Shown here: in pieces, positions 8,671 to 18,115 of the stretch
Numbering within the stretch: the stretch's first letter is position 1
Layout of the letters: each line of letters opens with the position of its first letter
Assembly: GCF_009649785.1 (NCBI RefSeq)
Contig: NZ_WJOK01000016.1
Span: 1 to 64,000, forward strand
From: Agrobacterium tumefaciens
GTDB taxonomy: Bacteria; Pseudomonadota; Alphaproteobacteria; Rhizobiales; Rhizobiaceae
Reading direction: 5' to 3'
Length of the DNA stretch: 64,000 bases
Made by a program: the position numbers and the translations under genes
Notes under the pieces: model-generated
Database searches by the model: none
What the model was told of the DNA's origin: nothing
What the model saw: only the letters and a program-made list of their open reading frames with translations

Positions 8671-8698
8671 TTGACAAAAATGAAAGCGTGTTCATTCT
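8671..8698 (+). promoter_or_regulatory. Promoter of the ABC operon with LacI operator (site 2, 8681-8694) inside it
   Basis: TTGACA (8671-8676) is a consensus -35. About 16 bases downstream, CATTCT (8693-8698) can serve as a weak -10. The 14-mer tgaaagcgtgttca (8681-8694) lies between them and matches site 1 in 13 of 14 bases. A repressor bound there would block polymerase, so the importer should be induced by its sugar. Confidence 0.6.
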
Positions 8699-8795
8699 TG
8701 ATGTCGGGATGAGGCGGGGACCGGAGGAGTTCTAGCTTGCCGGATCCTTGCAAAGCGCGCGCCGTCGCGCCGAACTATATTTGGGAGGACTTTCA

Positions 8796-10160
8796 ATGCG
8801 CAGGAGCATCAAAACTCTGTTGTTGGGTGCAACAGCAGCAATCGCGCTGTCGGGCCCGGTCTTGGCCGCGACGGAACTCAACATTACCTGCCGCTGCGTG
8901 ATCGGCGGTGTTAATTCCGGCATGGCGGAATGGATTCAGAAGGCCGTTATTCCCGCCTTCACGGAAAAAATGAAGGCCGATGGCAAGGATGTCACGGTCA
9001 AGCTGACCCAGTTTGGCGGCGAGGACGAGCAGCTGACGCAGCAGCTCGCGCTTGATTTCTCCACTGGTGCAGGCCCGGATATTTCCAGTTTCGACGGCTT
9101 CATGATCCCGAGCTTTGTGCAGGGAGGCCTTTTGAAGTCGCTCGAGGAGCTTGCCGGCCCCGCGGCGGCATCCTGGGAGGGCTGGAAGCATATATCGGAA
9201 GGTTCTCAGGCCTTGATGAGCTACCAGGGCAAACCCTATGGCATTGCGCTTGGCACCGATGCACGCATGATTTTCGTGCGCAAGGATGTATTCAATAAGG
9301 CTGGCATTGATGCCGACGGCTGGCAGCCGAAGTCCTGGGACGAACTCCTCGAAGCCGCCCGCAAGATCAAGGCTTCCGATCCTGAAAGCTTCCCGCTACA
9401 GCTGAATGCTGGCGTTTCCATGGGCGAAGCCACGACGATGCAAGGCTACTGGATGGCGCTGCTTGGAACCGGTGAGCAAGTCACGGATGAAAACGGCAAA
9501 TACATCGTTTCCAGTCAGGGTATCCTCGATACGCTGAAGCTCTACAAGACAATCTATCTGGACGAGAAACTTGGGGACCAGCGGGCTCAGCTGCTGGCCG
9601 ATGGCCGTAACCGCAGCTTTGCCAATTTCCGCAATGGCAAAACCGCCATGTTGGTCGAAGGCGATTGGTTCTATCGCTCCGTCACCAAGCCGGGCGCGGA
9701 ATTTGAAGTCGCTGACCGTGACAATGTCATGACCTGGAAGAAGATGCCGTCCGAAAAGCCCGGCCGTGGCCTGCGTGGTCAGGATTTTGTCACCATGTCC
9801 GGCGGCACCGGTTTTGTCATCAACCCCAATACGGATACGCCGCAGGAAGCCTGGGAGCTGCTCTCTTTCATGAACAGCAAGGAACAGCTTGATGCCTTTC
9901 AGGCGATCCAGCCCGCGATCCGCATCCGGAATGACGTACCGATCCCGAATTCAACCTTCCTGACGGAAACCGCCAAGACATTGCTGCCGATCACCACCGC
10001 GCGCCCGAATGACGCGAACTACAACAAGGTTTCCGCTGAAATTCAGCGCATGACCGAACGCGTGGTTTCCGGCGAACTCTCGCCAGAGGATGCAATGGCT
10101 CAGTTCAAGACCGCAGTGATCGGTATCGTCGGTGCAGAAAATACGGTTAGCCGCCTCTGA
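8796..10160 (+). CDS. ABC sugar transporter, periplasmic substrate-binding protein
   Basis: A 454-residue extracellular solute-binding protein (family 1 type). The start is the ATG at 8796, preceded by GGGAGG, rather than an upstream in-frame TTG. Residues 1-24 form a Sec signal peptide (MRRSIKTLLLGATAAIALSG, cleavage after VLA). The mature part shows the usual traits of sugar binders: LTQQLALDFSTGAGPDI, MIPSFVQGGLL, GKPYGIALGTDARMIFVRKD, FRNGKTAMLVEGDWF. It is the first gene of an operon with two permeases, an ATPase and a PHP hydrolase. The sugar is unknown. Confidence 0.9.
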   Translation: MRRSIKTLLLGATAAIALSGPVLAATELNITCRCVIGGVNSGMAEWIQKAVIPAFTEKMKADGKDVTVKLTQFGGEDEQLTQQLALDFSTGAGPDISSFDGFMIPSFVQGGLLKSLEELAGPAAASWEGWKHISEGSQALMSYQGKPYGIALGTDARMIFVRKDVFNKAGIDADGWQPKSWDELLEAARKIKASDPESFPLQLNAGVSMGEATTMQGYWMALLGTGEQVTDENGKYIVSSQGILDTLKLYKTIYLDEKLGDQRAQLLADGRNRSFANFRNGKTAMLVEGDWFYRSVTKPGAEFEVADRDNVMTWKKMPSEKPGRGLRGQDFVTMSGGTGFVINPNTDTPQEAWELLSFMNSKEQLDAFQAIQPAIRIRNDVPIPNSTFLTETAKTLLPITTARPNDANYNKVSAEIQRMTERVVSGELSPEDAMAQFKTAVIGIVGAENTVSRL

Positions 10161-10172
10161 GGCATAACAGAC

Positions 10173-10201
10173 TGCGTCTGACCGATCACCGGTCAGACGC
10201 A
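10173..10201 (+). other. Intercistronic stem-loop between binding-protein and permease genes
   Basis: A perfect 12-base inverted repeat, tgcgtctgaccg / cggtcagacgca, with a 5-base loop (10185-10189). There is no T-run after it, so it is probably not a full terminator. In ABC operons such hairpins often stabilise the binding-protein message and lower expression of the permeases. Confidence 0.75.
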
Positions 10202-10243
10202 ATTTGCGACGGATCGGTGTGATCCGCCATGAGGTAAAAAAGC

Positions 10244-11152
10244 ATGAAAAACTTCTCGCTGCTTTCCACGCGGGCAGGCGCTGTCTTTTTGGCTCCTGCC
10301 GCCGCGCTGGTCGGCATTTTCGTTATGGTCCCGTTTTTCTGGGTGATCTTCGTTTCCTTCACGAACCGAACGCTCATAGGGCGCACGGCAGTCGATCCGG
10401 ATTTTGTCGGCCTGCAAAATTATTTTGCCCTCTTTAATCCTGATACGTTCTTCACCCGCGGCCAGTTCGGTTTTTCCTTCATCCTGACGCTGCAATTCGT
10501 GCTGCTTTCCGCGCTTGCAGGCCAGGCGCTGATCGGCCTGTTGCTCGCCTGGCTCAGCCAGGCAGTATCGCCGGCATTGAAGTCGTTCCTCCAGACGGCG
10601 GTGATTGCCGCGTGGATATTGCCGGAAGTGGTCATCGGTTTCGCGTGGTTCGCCTTTCTCGACTATGACAATGGCACGCTGAACATGATCATGCGCGGCC
10701 TCGGCCTGCCACCCGGCGACTGGCTTCTGCAGCAGCCTTTCTGGGTGATCGTGTTCTTCAACACCTGGCGTGGCGCAGCCTTCTCGATGATGCTGTTCAA
10801 TTCTGCCTTTCAGTCCATCCCGCCGAGCTATTTCCAGGCAGCCGACGTGGCGGGTGCAACCTCCTGGCAGAAACTTCGCGACATCGCTCTGCCGCTCATC
10901 CGCGGCCATGTCGTCACCGACCTCATCCTCATCACAATGTGGACTTTCAACGTGTTTACGCCATTCCTGCTCACCAATGGCGGGCCGTCATACCGAACGG
11001 AACTGCTGTCGATCTATACCTATCGTATCGCATTCAAGGACTTTGAGTTCGGCAAGGGTGCGGCGGTCGGTGTCATCATCATGCTCGTCAACCTCGCCTT
11101 TGCGCTTGTCTATCTACGTATCGCGCGCAAGAAAACGGCGGAGGCTGAGTGA
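10244..11152 (+). CDS. ABC sugar transporter permease (MalF-type)
   Basis: A 302-residue inner-membrane protein with about six hydrophobic segments, the first being SLLSTRAGAVFLAPAAALVG. The EAA loop that contacts the ATPase is visible as QAADVAGATSWQKLRDIALP. GAGGT stands upstream of the ATG. The stop overlaps the start of the next permease by one base (TGATG), a typical coupled pair. Confidence 0.88.
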   Translation: MKNFSLLSTRAGAVFLAPAAALVGIFVMVPFFWVIFVSFTNRTLIGRTAVDPDFVGLQNYFALFNPDTFFTRGQFGFSFILTLQFVLLSALAGQALIGLLLAWLSQAVSPALKSFLQTAVIAAWILPEVVIGFAWFAFLDYDNGTLNMIMRGLGLPPGDWLLQQPFWVIVFFNTWRGAAFSMMLFNSAFQSIPPSYFQAADVAGATSWQKLRDIALPLIRGHVVTDLILITMWTFNVFTPFLLTNGGPSYRTELLSIYTYRIAFKDFEFGKGAAVGVIIMLVNLAFALVYLRIARKKTAEAE

Positions 11153-11982
11153 TGCAGGTCTCTGGAAACGTCTTTAAACGCCGCATTCTTTTTTCCGTGG
11201 CAGCATCCCTGCTCGGCGTGGCCTTTGCCCTGCCGCTCGTCTGGTTCATCTTCGCACCGTTCAACGCCCGCGCCGAACTCGGACTTGCAATTCCCGAAGC
11301 GTTCACTCTTTCGAATTTCATGACGGTTTTCGAGAACACCTTTGCAATGCGAGCCCTTTTGAACAGCCTGATCCAGTCTTTCGGCGGGGTCATTCTGATC
11401 GGCGCGGCAGCAACGCTTGCTGCTTATGCGCTGTCTCGCTCGTCAATTCCCGGAAAAGGAGCAGTCACCTATACGCTTCTGCTGTTTTCTTCCGTCGTGT
11501 CGGGTTCGGCGGCGATGGTGCCGATCTTCCTGATCATTTCTGCGGCCGGTCTCATCAATACCCACATCGCCGTCATTCTCGTTTTTGCGGGTGGGCTGCT
11601 GCCGACGGCAATGTTCATTCTTCGTGATTTCATCGATGCCATCCCGCGTTCCTACGAGGAAAGCGCCATGGTGGCCGGTGCCTCACCGCTGCAGGCTTTC
11701 TTCGACGTGGCATTGCCGGTCATCCGGCCGGGCATCGTGGTCGTCGTGGTCTGGGCATTCGTCAATATCTGGGGTTCATTCCTCATCCCCTTCATCCTGC
11801 TGCGCAGTGATAGCCTGATGCCAGCCTCGGTCGCGATCTACTCCTTCTATTCGGAGGCGGGCACACCGATCGTCACGCTGCTTGCTGCCTATTCGCTCAT
11901 CTATTCGCTCCCCGTCATCGTGCTTTACCTCTTCGTGAACTGGAAGTTTGGTTTCCGGTTCTTTGGTGGCATCAAGTCGTAA
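11152..11982 (+). CDS. ABC sugar transporter permease (MalG-type)
   Basis: A 276-residue inner-membrane protein with about six hydrophobic segments and the EAA-loop motif ESAMVAGASPLQAFFDVALP. The ATG at 11152 overlaps the previous stop; a GTG at 11149 would be the alternative. It should form the translocation pore as a heterodimer with the upstream permease. Confidence 0.88.
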   Translation: MQVSGNVFKRRILFSVAASLLGVAFALPLVWFIFAPFNARAELGLAIPEAFTLSNFMTVFENTFAMRALLNSLIQSFGGVILIGAAATLAAYALSRSSIPGKGAVTYTLLLFSSVVSGSAAMVPIFLIISAAGLINTHIAVILVFAGGLLPTAMFILRDFIDAIPRSYEESAMVAGASPLQAFFDVALPVIRPGIVVVVVWAFVNIWGSFLIPFILLRSDSLMPASVAIYSFYSEAGTPIVTLLAAYSLIYSLPVIVLYLFVNWKFGFRFFGGIKS

Positions 11983-11997
11983 TCGGAAATCAGTTTC

Positions 11998-13098
<1,101 letters not shown>

Positions 13099-13112
13099 GA
13101 GGCCATCCCTCA

Positions 13113-14513
13113 ATGACTGAGATCAAGTTTCACGTTGCTCGCACCGACCAATCGGCCGATCCATATTTCTATGTCCCCTTCGAAGTGTCGCAGGATGTAA
13201 CGCGTATCGATGTGACGATGGTCTATCCAAAGGCCGAGGACTGCGTCATCGATCTCGGCGTGCTGGACTCCCGGGCGACTGACTATCCATCGTCTGCAGG
13301 TTTCCGTGGCTGGAGCGGCAGCGCACGCGATGGCTTCTTTGTCGCGACGGACGATGCAACGCCCGGTTACATCCACGGCGAAATACCAGCCGGCACATGG
13401 AAAATCATGCTTGGCCTTTATAAACTGCCTGAAAACGGCGCGGATGTCGTCGTGACTATCCGGTGCGACAGCGCGCCTCGCCAACTGGAGCCGCAGCCGG
13501 AACGGCGCTTCCCTCGGCGGGAAGGGGCGGGTTGGTATCGGGGTGACCTGCATTGCCATACATTCCATTCCGATGCGCTGGGCTCTCCGGAGCTGCTCCA
13601 TCAGGCTGCCTTGCAGGCCGGTCTTGATTTTCTAGCTATTGCTGATCACAACACAATCACGCAACGCCGTTATTTCCATCCGCAATCCTCGCCGGACCTT
13701 GTCTTCATCCGGGCGATGGAGATAACGACCGCAAACGGCCACGCCAATGTCTATGGTGTCGATGAATGGATCGATTTTCGTATGACGAAACCGGAGCATG
13801 CCCATACTCTTTCCCGGCTTGTGCATGAGCGCGGCGGGCTTTTGTCCATCAATCACGATAAACCGACAATCCAATGGGACTACGATCTGCCCCAGATCGA
13901 TTGCATGGAAGTCTGGCAATCTCACTGGATGGCCTGGAACTGGGTTTCGCTAGATCGCTATCAGCAGCGCCTTGCTTCAGGATTGAAAATTTCCGCCATT
14001 GGAGGCAGCGATTTTCATCAGCCAGTGCGGCTCATGCCCGAGGGTCCATTGGTGCTTGCCCGCCCGACGACGGTGTTCTGGCTGGAGGAACTGTCGGAAG
14101 ATGCAATCCTCGCTGCGATCAAGGCGGGTTGCGGTTATGTGACGGAGAGCCCGACCGGACCACATCTTGTGCTGACGGTGAACGGCGAGCCCATGGGTTC
14201 GACGGTTACCGGACGTGTCACGGCTGAAGCCGATGTGAAGGGCGCCGCGGGCGATCTGCTTGTCTGGATCGACGCAAGTGGCACCCTATCCACACAGACG
14301 ATCGAGACGAATGCATGGACAGGTACTTTTAATGGCGAGGCAAAGACCTTCCTCCGCGCGGAGATTGTTGCGGAGGAGAGCTGCGACAAACTGGTTGCCG
14401 ACTTCTTCAAGGCGCAGGGAGGCCGCTCGCTTCCCTGGCAGCTGAAGGGCGTCGACGTGCAATGCCAGCGGATCCGCCGTGCGGTCAGCAATCCGGTGTA
14501 CATACTTTCCTAG
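13113..14513 (+). CDS. PHP-domain metallohydrolase (CehA/McbA type)
   Basis: A 466-residue protein. After an N-terminal beta-rich region, the PHP metal site starts with GDLHCHTFHSD (144-154), followed by AIADHN (175-180), a later SINHDKP and GGSDFHQP. These four motifs supply the His/Asp ligands of the polymerase-and-histidinol-phosphatase fold, and the CehA/McbA group hydrolyses ester or carbamate bonds. It starts 14 bases after the ATPase gene and is the last gene of the operon. With the GH38-like protein it may open a substituted glycoside or phosphodiester; this is inference. Confidence 0.75.
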   Translation: MTEIKFHVARTDQSADPYFYVPFEVSQDVTRIDVTMVYPKAEDCVIDLGVLDSRATDYPSSAGFRGWSGSARDGFFVATDDATPGYIHGEIPAGTWKIMLGLYKLPENGADVVVTIRCDSAPRQLEPQPERRFPRREGAGWYRGDLHCHTFHSDALGSPELLHQAALQAGLDFLAIADHNTITQRRYFHPQSSPDLVFIRAMEITTANGHANVYGVDEWIDFRMTKPEHAHTLSRLVHERGGLLSINHDKPTIQWDYDLPQIDCMEVWQSHWMAWNWVSLDRYQQRLASGLKISAIGGSDFHQPVRLMPEGPLVLARPTTVFWLEELSEDAILAAIKAGCGYVTESPTGPHLVLTVNGEPMGSTVTGRVTAEADVKGAAGDLLVWIDASGTLSTQTIETNAWTGTFNGEAKTFLRAEIVAEESCDKLVADFFKAQGGRSLPWQLKGVDVQCQRIRRAVSNPVYILS

Positions 14514-14671
14514 GATCGGGCACCACAACCGACATCCTCCGCGAATATCCGCAACGAAGACTGAATGCGCTGCTGGAATGCTTTCGGCCCGAGTATTCGA
14601 TGTGAACGATTGAGCAATCAATCAATTATTAACAGTTCATGGCACGCCCGCTCCGCTGCTGATGCCGAACA

Positions 14672-15085
14672 TCATCTATGCGCTCGGTATCTATCATGCC
14701 TGCTCTGCGCTCGGCTTGATCGGCACGGAGGCGTGGCCTCGTGATCCGACCCGATCAGTTCGAGCAGGTAGCGATTGATGAATCTGTGGAGGTCGTTAGC
14801 CAGCCGGCTCGCAGCCTCCTCGCCGAGGCACGAGAGAGTTTCGACATGATTGCGCGTGCGAAATTCGACCGTGTGCCAAAGCAGGGCCTTTTTGATCCCG
14901 ATGGCGGTAATATCGAGACATCGCAGTTCGGCCCGCGTTCCGGTGTGGAGCTCGACGGAGCCCGCGGTCGCCGTGGGTAGCCGGAGCTTCCACCTGCCGG
15001 AAGGAAGTAGACGAGCGAAAAGGCCGGGCCGATAGGTGGCGTAGCGATTGAAAATCACGGGTCGGCCATCGCGTGAATTGTCATC
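14672..15085 (-). pseudogene. Decayed fragment of an unrecognised protein gene
   Basis: In the 600-base stretch between the PHP gene and the AbiE genes, one minus-strand frame stays open from 15085 to 14672. It reads like natural protein (DGRPVIFNRYATYRPG, later KKALLWHTVEFRTRNHVE and LANDLHRFINRYLLELIG). It opens right after a TGA with no ATG or ribosome-binding site; a GTG at 15058 is the only start. I do not recognise a family. The rest of 14514-15118 shows nothing I can name. Confidence 0.3.
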
Positions 15086-15118
15086 TCAATTGGCTTCGCG
15101 CGATCATGAACGCTTTTC

Positions 15119-16132
15119 TCAGCCAACGGCATTGGCCTTGTCTTGGATTTTCGCGCATCGAGCGAGGAGTTCTTCGAAGGTCTCGGCCTTATCGAGAAGA
15201 AGACCGTCTTCCAGCATGCGGGCGTAGTCCTGTTCGAGAGCCGCCCTTCCTTCGCCGGAAGGCGTCAGCTGCAGTCCTCCGCCCACGGCCGCTTCATAGT
15301 CGATCGGCGTTCTGTCAGCCGCTTTTTCGGCAAAAAACATCGATTTATGTTGTACCACCGACTTGGCCAGGTCGCGATCAGCGATTGCGCTGTCGGCGAT
15401 GCCTATATCGTCAAGACGAACGATATCATGCCAGTGGCGTGAAAAGCGCTCTCCGCGGAGCCGTTCCTGCAGGCAGAAGACGTGGATTGCCGTCGCCTTT
15501 TCCCAGAATGTGCGTTCGGCATGCATGACCCGCGGTTTCGCGGTGGGAAACTTGATGCCATCCACAAGGCCCGCAGCGTCGCATGAAATGTCGCGAACGC
15601 TTGCCGGTTCTCCGGTCGACCGAGCCCCGAACTCCAACATGACGCTCGGCGCGACATAGCTGGATCCTCCGACAACTGCTTCGTAGTCGATGAAGAGCTT
15701 GTCGGCTTCGATGCGGACGGTGGCTGGAAGCGACTGGGCGTCGATCGCATCGACAATCAGCGGGCTCACGGTCTCCGATACCCAGGCCGGCAAACGCTTG
15801 CGGACCTCGCTCGAGCAGCGCTTTTCCTCGCTTCTGGTTTCCGGCAACGCCTGCTCGTTCTCGCCGACGAGATCGTGAGCAAGTTCGCGGATATCGTAGG
15901 TTAGGTCGACATCTTCCGAAAATCTGCGGATAGCGTTGTAGGCTTTAGAGAGGGACGTGCCGCCTTTGAAGACGAGATGGTCACCGAGCGCCGTTCCCTA
16001 AAGGGTCTGCAGTGCCCAGACGACCCATGTGTCCTTTTCCAGAAGATGAATCGGCCGCCCGGCTTTCTCCGCGGCGATTGCAAGAACGTCCCTTCGATCG
16101 TCCCGAGACAGCTGCAAAAACTGTTCAGCCAT
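15119..16132 (-). pseudogene. AbiEii-type nucleotidyltransferase toxin gene with an in-frame amber stop
   Basis: The gene should start at ATG 16132 (MAEQFLQLSRDDRRDVLAIA), 8 bases inside the antitoxin gene. The frame reads WALQTL and then meets TAG (16000-15998, codon 45). Without any shift, the same frame continues through GTALGDHLVFKGGTSLSKAY and RFSEDVDLT, the catalytic hallmark of the AbiEii/AbiGii family (GG-S-K ... D-x-D), to a stop at 15119. The stop lies before the catalytic site, and the next ATG in frame is far downstream (15847), so normal translation would give an inert 44-residue peptide. It is a single-base lesion or a read-through site. Confidence 0.8.
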
Positions 16133-16718
16133 AAGCGGCCTTTCCAACACTGCGGGCAAGCCAGCTGGGAAACTGAGGGGCGGCTGCAACGAGTTCGCCG
16201 AACGCTTCGGCGGAAAGCTTCCGCTTGATGCTCGGAAGTGCCTCTTCTGCCTTTTCCGGACCAAGCCATGCTAGCGCGCGCACAGCCAAGCCGGCAGGCT
16301 TATTCGCCAAGGCGAGCTGCCAGCGCGGCACGTGCTTCAACTCGACCGTCTGGCTACCGACAGTCATGGTTCGGCTGCGGCCGGATGTGAAAAAGACGGA
16401 CCGGATCGGTACCTGAGTGGACAGCCCCAACGCGTTTGCAGCCGCAGCACCATTCGAAACGATCACTTCGCCACGCTGTTGCGCAACGGCTTCAACGGCC
16501 TGCTCGACCGTCGGTGGCCGGCTTCCAAAGCGACTCTTGATTGCCTTGAGATAGATCCCCCGACCGGCTCGAACGAGCTCGCCGCGTTCATAAAGACGCG
16601 ACAAAGCCTTGTCTACCGCCGCTCGGTTTCCCAAATGCAGAAAGGCCTTCGCGGATAGCGCCGTTCCCTCGGGCAGCTGTTTGGCATAGGCCATGATCTG
16701 TGTCGTCAGTCGTTGCAT
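16125..16718 (-). CDS. Type IV antitoxin, AbiEi-like (DUF6088)
   Basis: A 197-residue protein with an N-terminal winged helix (ALSAKAFLHLGNRAAVDKAL, then LYERGELVRAGRGIYL), followed by the C-terminal domain of AbiEi-type antitoxins (VSNGAAAANALGLSTQVP). Its stop lies 8 bases inside the start of the toxin gene, the standard order for this system. AGGAG precedes the ATG. AbiEi proteins repress their own promoter through inverted repeats, and a perfect one lies just upstream (16729-16758). The antitoxin is intact while the toxin is interrupted. Confidence 0.75.
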   Translation of the reverse strand: MQRLTTQIMAYAKQLPEGTALSAKAFLHLGNRAAVDKALSRLYERGELVRAGRGIYLKAIKSRFGSRPPTVEQAVEAVAQQRGEVIVSNGAAAANALGLSTQVPIRSVFFTSGRSRTMTVGSQTVELKHVPRWQLALANKPAGLAVRALAWLGPEKAEEALPSIKRKLSAEAFGELVAAAPQFPSWLARSVGKAAYG

Positions 16719-16728
16719 ATTAGTTCTC

Positions 16729-16758
16729 CTGTCAGAAATACATGCACGTTTCTGACAG
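16729..16758. promoter_or_regulatory. Probable AbiEi operator, perfect inverted repeat
   Basis: CTGTCAGAAA (16729-16738) and TTTCTGACAG (16749-16758) are exact inverted copies with a 10-base spacer, so the centres are about two helical turns apart. The repeat lies 11 bases upstream of the antitoxin start codon. Autoregulation by AbiEi through such repeats is known for the family. Confidence 0.65.
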
Positions 16759-17004
16759 TTTGCAATGTGGTGGGCCCTGTCAAACCACGGTCGTTAACCC
16801 AAGGCCAGTTCTCCATCAGCTAAATTCGACCCGGCTGGCACGCACGCATTCCGGCTTATTCGTCGGGCTCATCTTCAAAATCCTCATGTGAGCGCAAGAA
16901 CTACAAATCGTCGTTATTGCATGGCCGAAAAACGGGTCGTCAGTTCTGATCCTCGGCCAAAACCAGGCGGTTGTGCGATCCCGGCAGCCGTTGCATAACC
17001 GCCG

Positions 17005-17913
17005 TCAGGACTTCGCTACCTGCTGCAGTTTGTTTATGTGCTCGCGGCAGAGTGCCTCGATAAGGTCGTGAAGTTCTGCGGTTCGCTCCTGAAGCCAGGC
17101 GAGTGCCTCTTCGGAAATTTCGAAACGCTTCGAATAGCGCGCTTTGACGTAGGCCTCATTGAGAATGTTGTACCATGCGGTAAACCGCTGATGGTCCCTC
17201 GGCCATATGTCGACAAGGCGGCGATCCCGATCCTCCGAAAGCCCGCGCAGGAATTTAAGGTTGTGAGACGCAGGCGAATAGTTGGTCAGTGTCAGGAGAT
17301 AGCAGTTGTAGGCAGTTTCCACCGCCTGGTGAAGCAAGAAAGCTGCGTGATTTGGTTGATCATCCGCTATCGCGTAACGTGCTAACTGAAGGAAGTAGTT
17401 GGCACTGCCGAATTGCTTTTCAAAATGCTCCTCGGCGACTCTCAGTGCATCGGCAGGGCTGAGCGGTTTCGCTTCAGCCAACGGCCGGTCATCGAATTCG
17501 TAGAGCACGACACCTTCACGGGCGAGATCGACGAAGAAGGCCTGGCCGTCATGCAAGAAGTTGCTGATCTCGCGGGCGCCGTGCATTATCAGACCAACGG
17601 GTGTTTCGATCTCCTTGTCCCACATCAGCCTGTCGGTCGCCTTGTCCCAGTATTTCGGGTCAGCCAATTCCTTGTTGCTGACGATGACAAGAATATCGAA
17701 ATCCGATCGATAACCTTTCGATGTGTGCGGCTCGTCCACCCAGGTGCCACGAGCGTAAGAACCGAACAGGATGATTTTATAAATCCGCCCGTCTTTCTTG
17801 GCTTCGGACTTCGAGCGCTCCACAATGCCGGCGAACTCTTCATGGATGATCCGGACGACCCTTTCCAGTTCGCGCTGCTTCGTCTGCGGAAGATGTCCGA
17901 TATCCGATTTCAT
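17005..17913 (-). CDS. Fused nucleotidyltransferase-HEPN protein
   Basis: A 302-residue protein with two domains. The N-terminal minimal nucleotidyltransferase has GSYARG (51-56) followed by the metal-binding pair in SDFDILV (D71, D73). The C-terminal half is HEPN-like: HAAFLLHQAVETAYNCYLL, then SPASHNLKFLRGL and KARYS. In many genomes these are separate genes forming a toxin-antitoxin pair in which the nucleotidyltransferase AMPylates the HEPN RNase; here they are one chain. The flanking stretches of about 290 and 200 bases show no other gene. It lies on the same strand as the AbiE genes. Confidence 0.8.
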   Translation of the reverse strand: MKSDIGHLPQTKQRELERVVRIIHEEFAGIVERSKSEAKKDGRIYKIILFGSYARGTWVDEPHTSKGYRSDFDILVIVSNKELADPKYWDKATDRLMWDKEIETPVGLIMHGAREISNFLHDGQAFFVDLAREGVVLYEFDDRPLAEAKPLSPADALRVAEEHFEKQFGSANYFLQLARYAIADDQPNHAAFLLHQAVETAYNCYLLTLTNYSPASHNLKFLRGLSEDRDRRLVDIWPRDHQRFTAWYNILNEAYVKARYSKRFEISEEALAWLQERTAELHDLIEALCREHINKLQQVAKS

Positions 17914-18115
17914 GGCCTCACCATCGATTCTTCTGAACAGCTATCCTAACCGTGATCGGCTGGCTATTGCTACTCCACATTGTTGTAGGGGTTGAGGGGC
18001 TAGGACGCCATTTTTCGGTTTAGGATCGAGGTCTGTCGGAATAAGAATACATGAACTACCTCCTGGTGGTCCAAGTTTCGTCCGCATCCCACCCCGCCAG
18101 AACCGTCAATATTCC

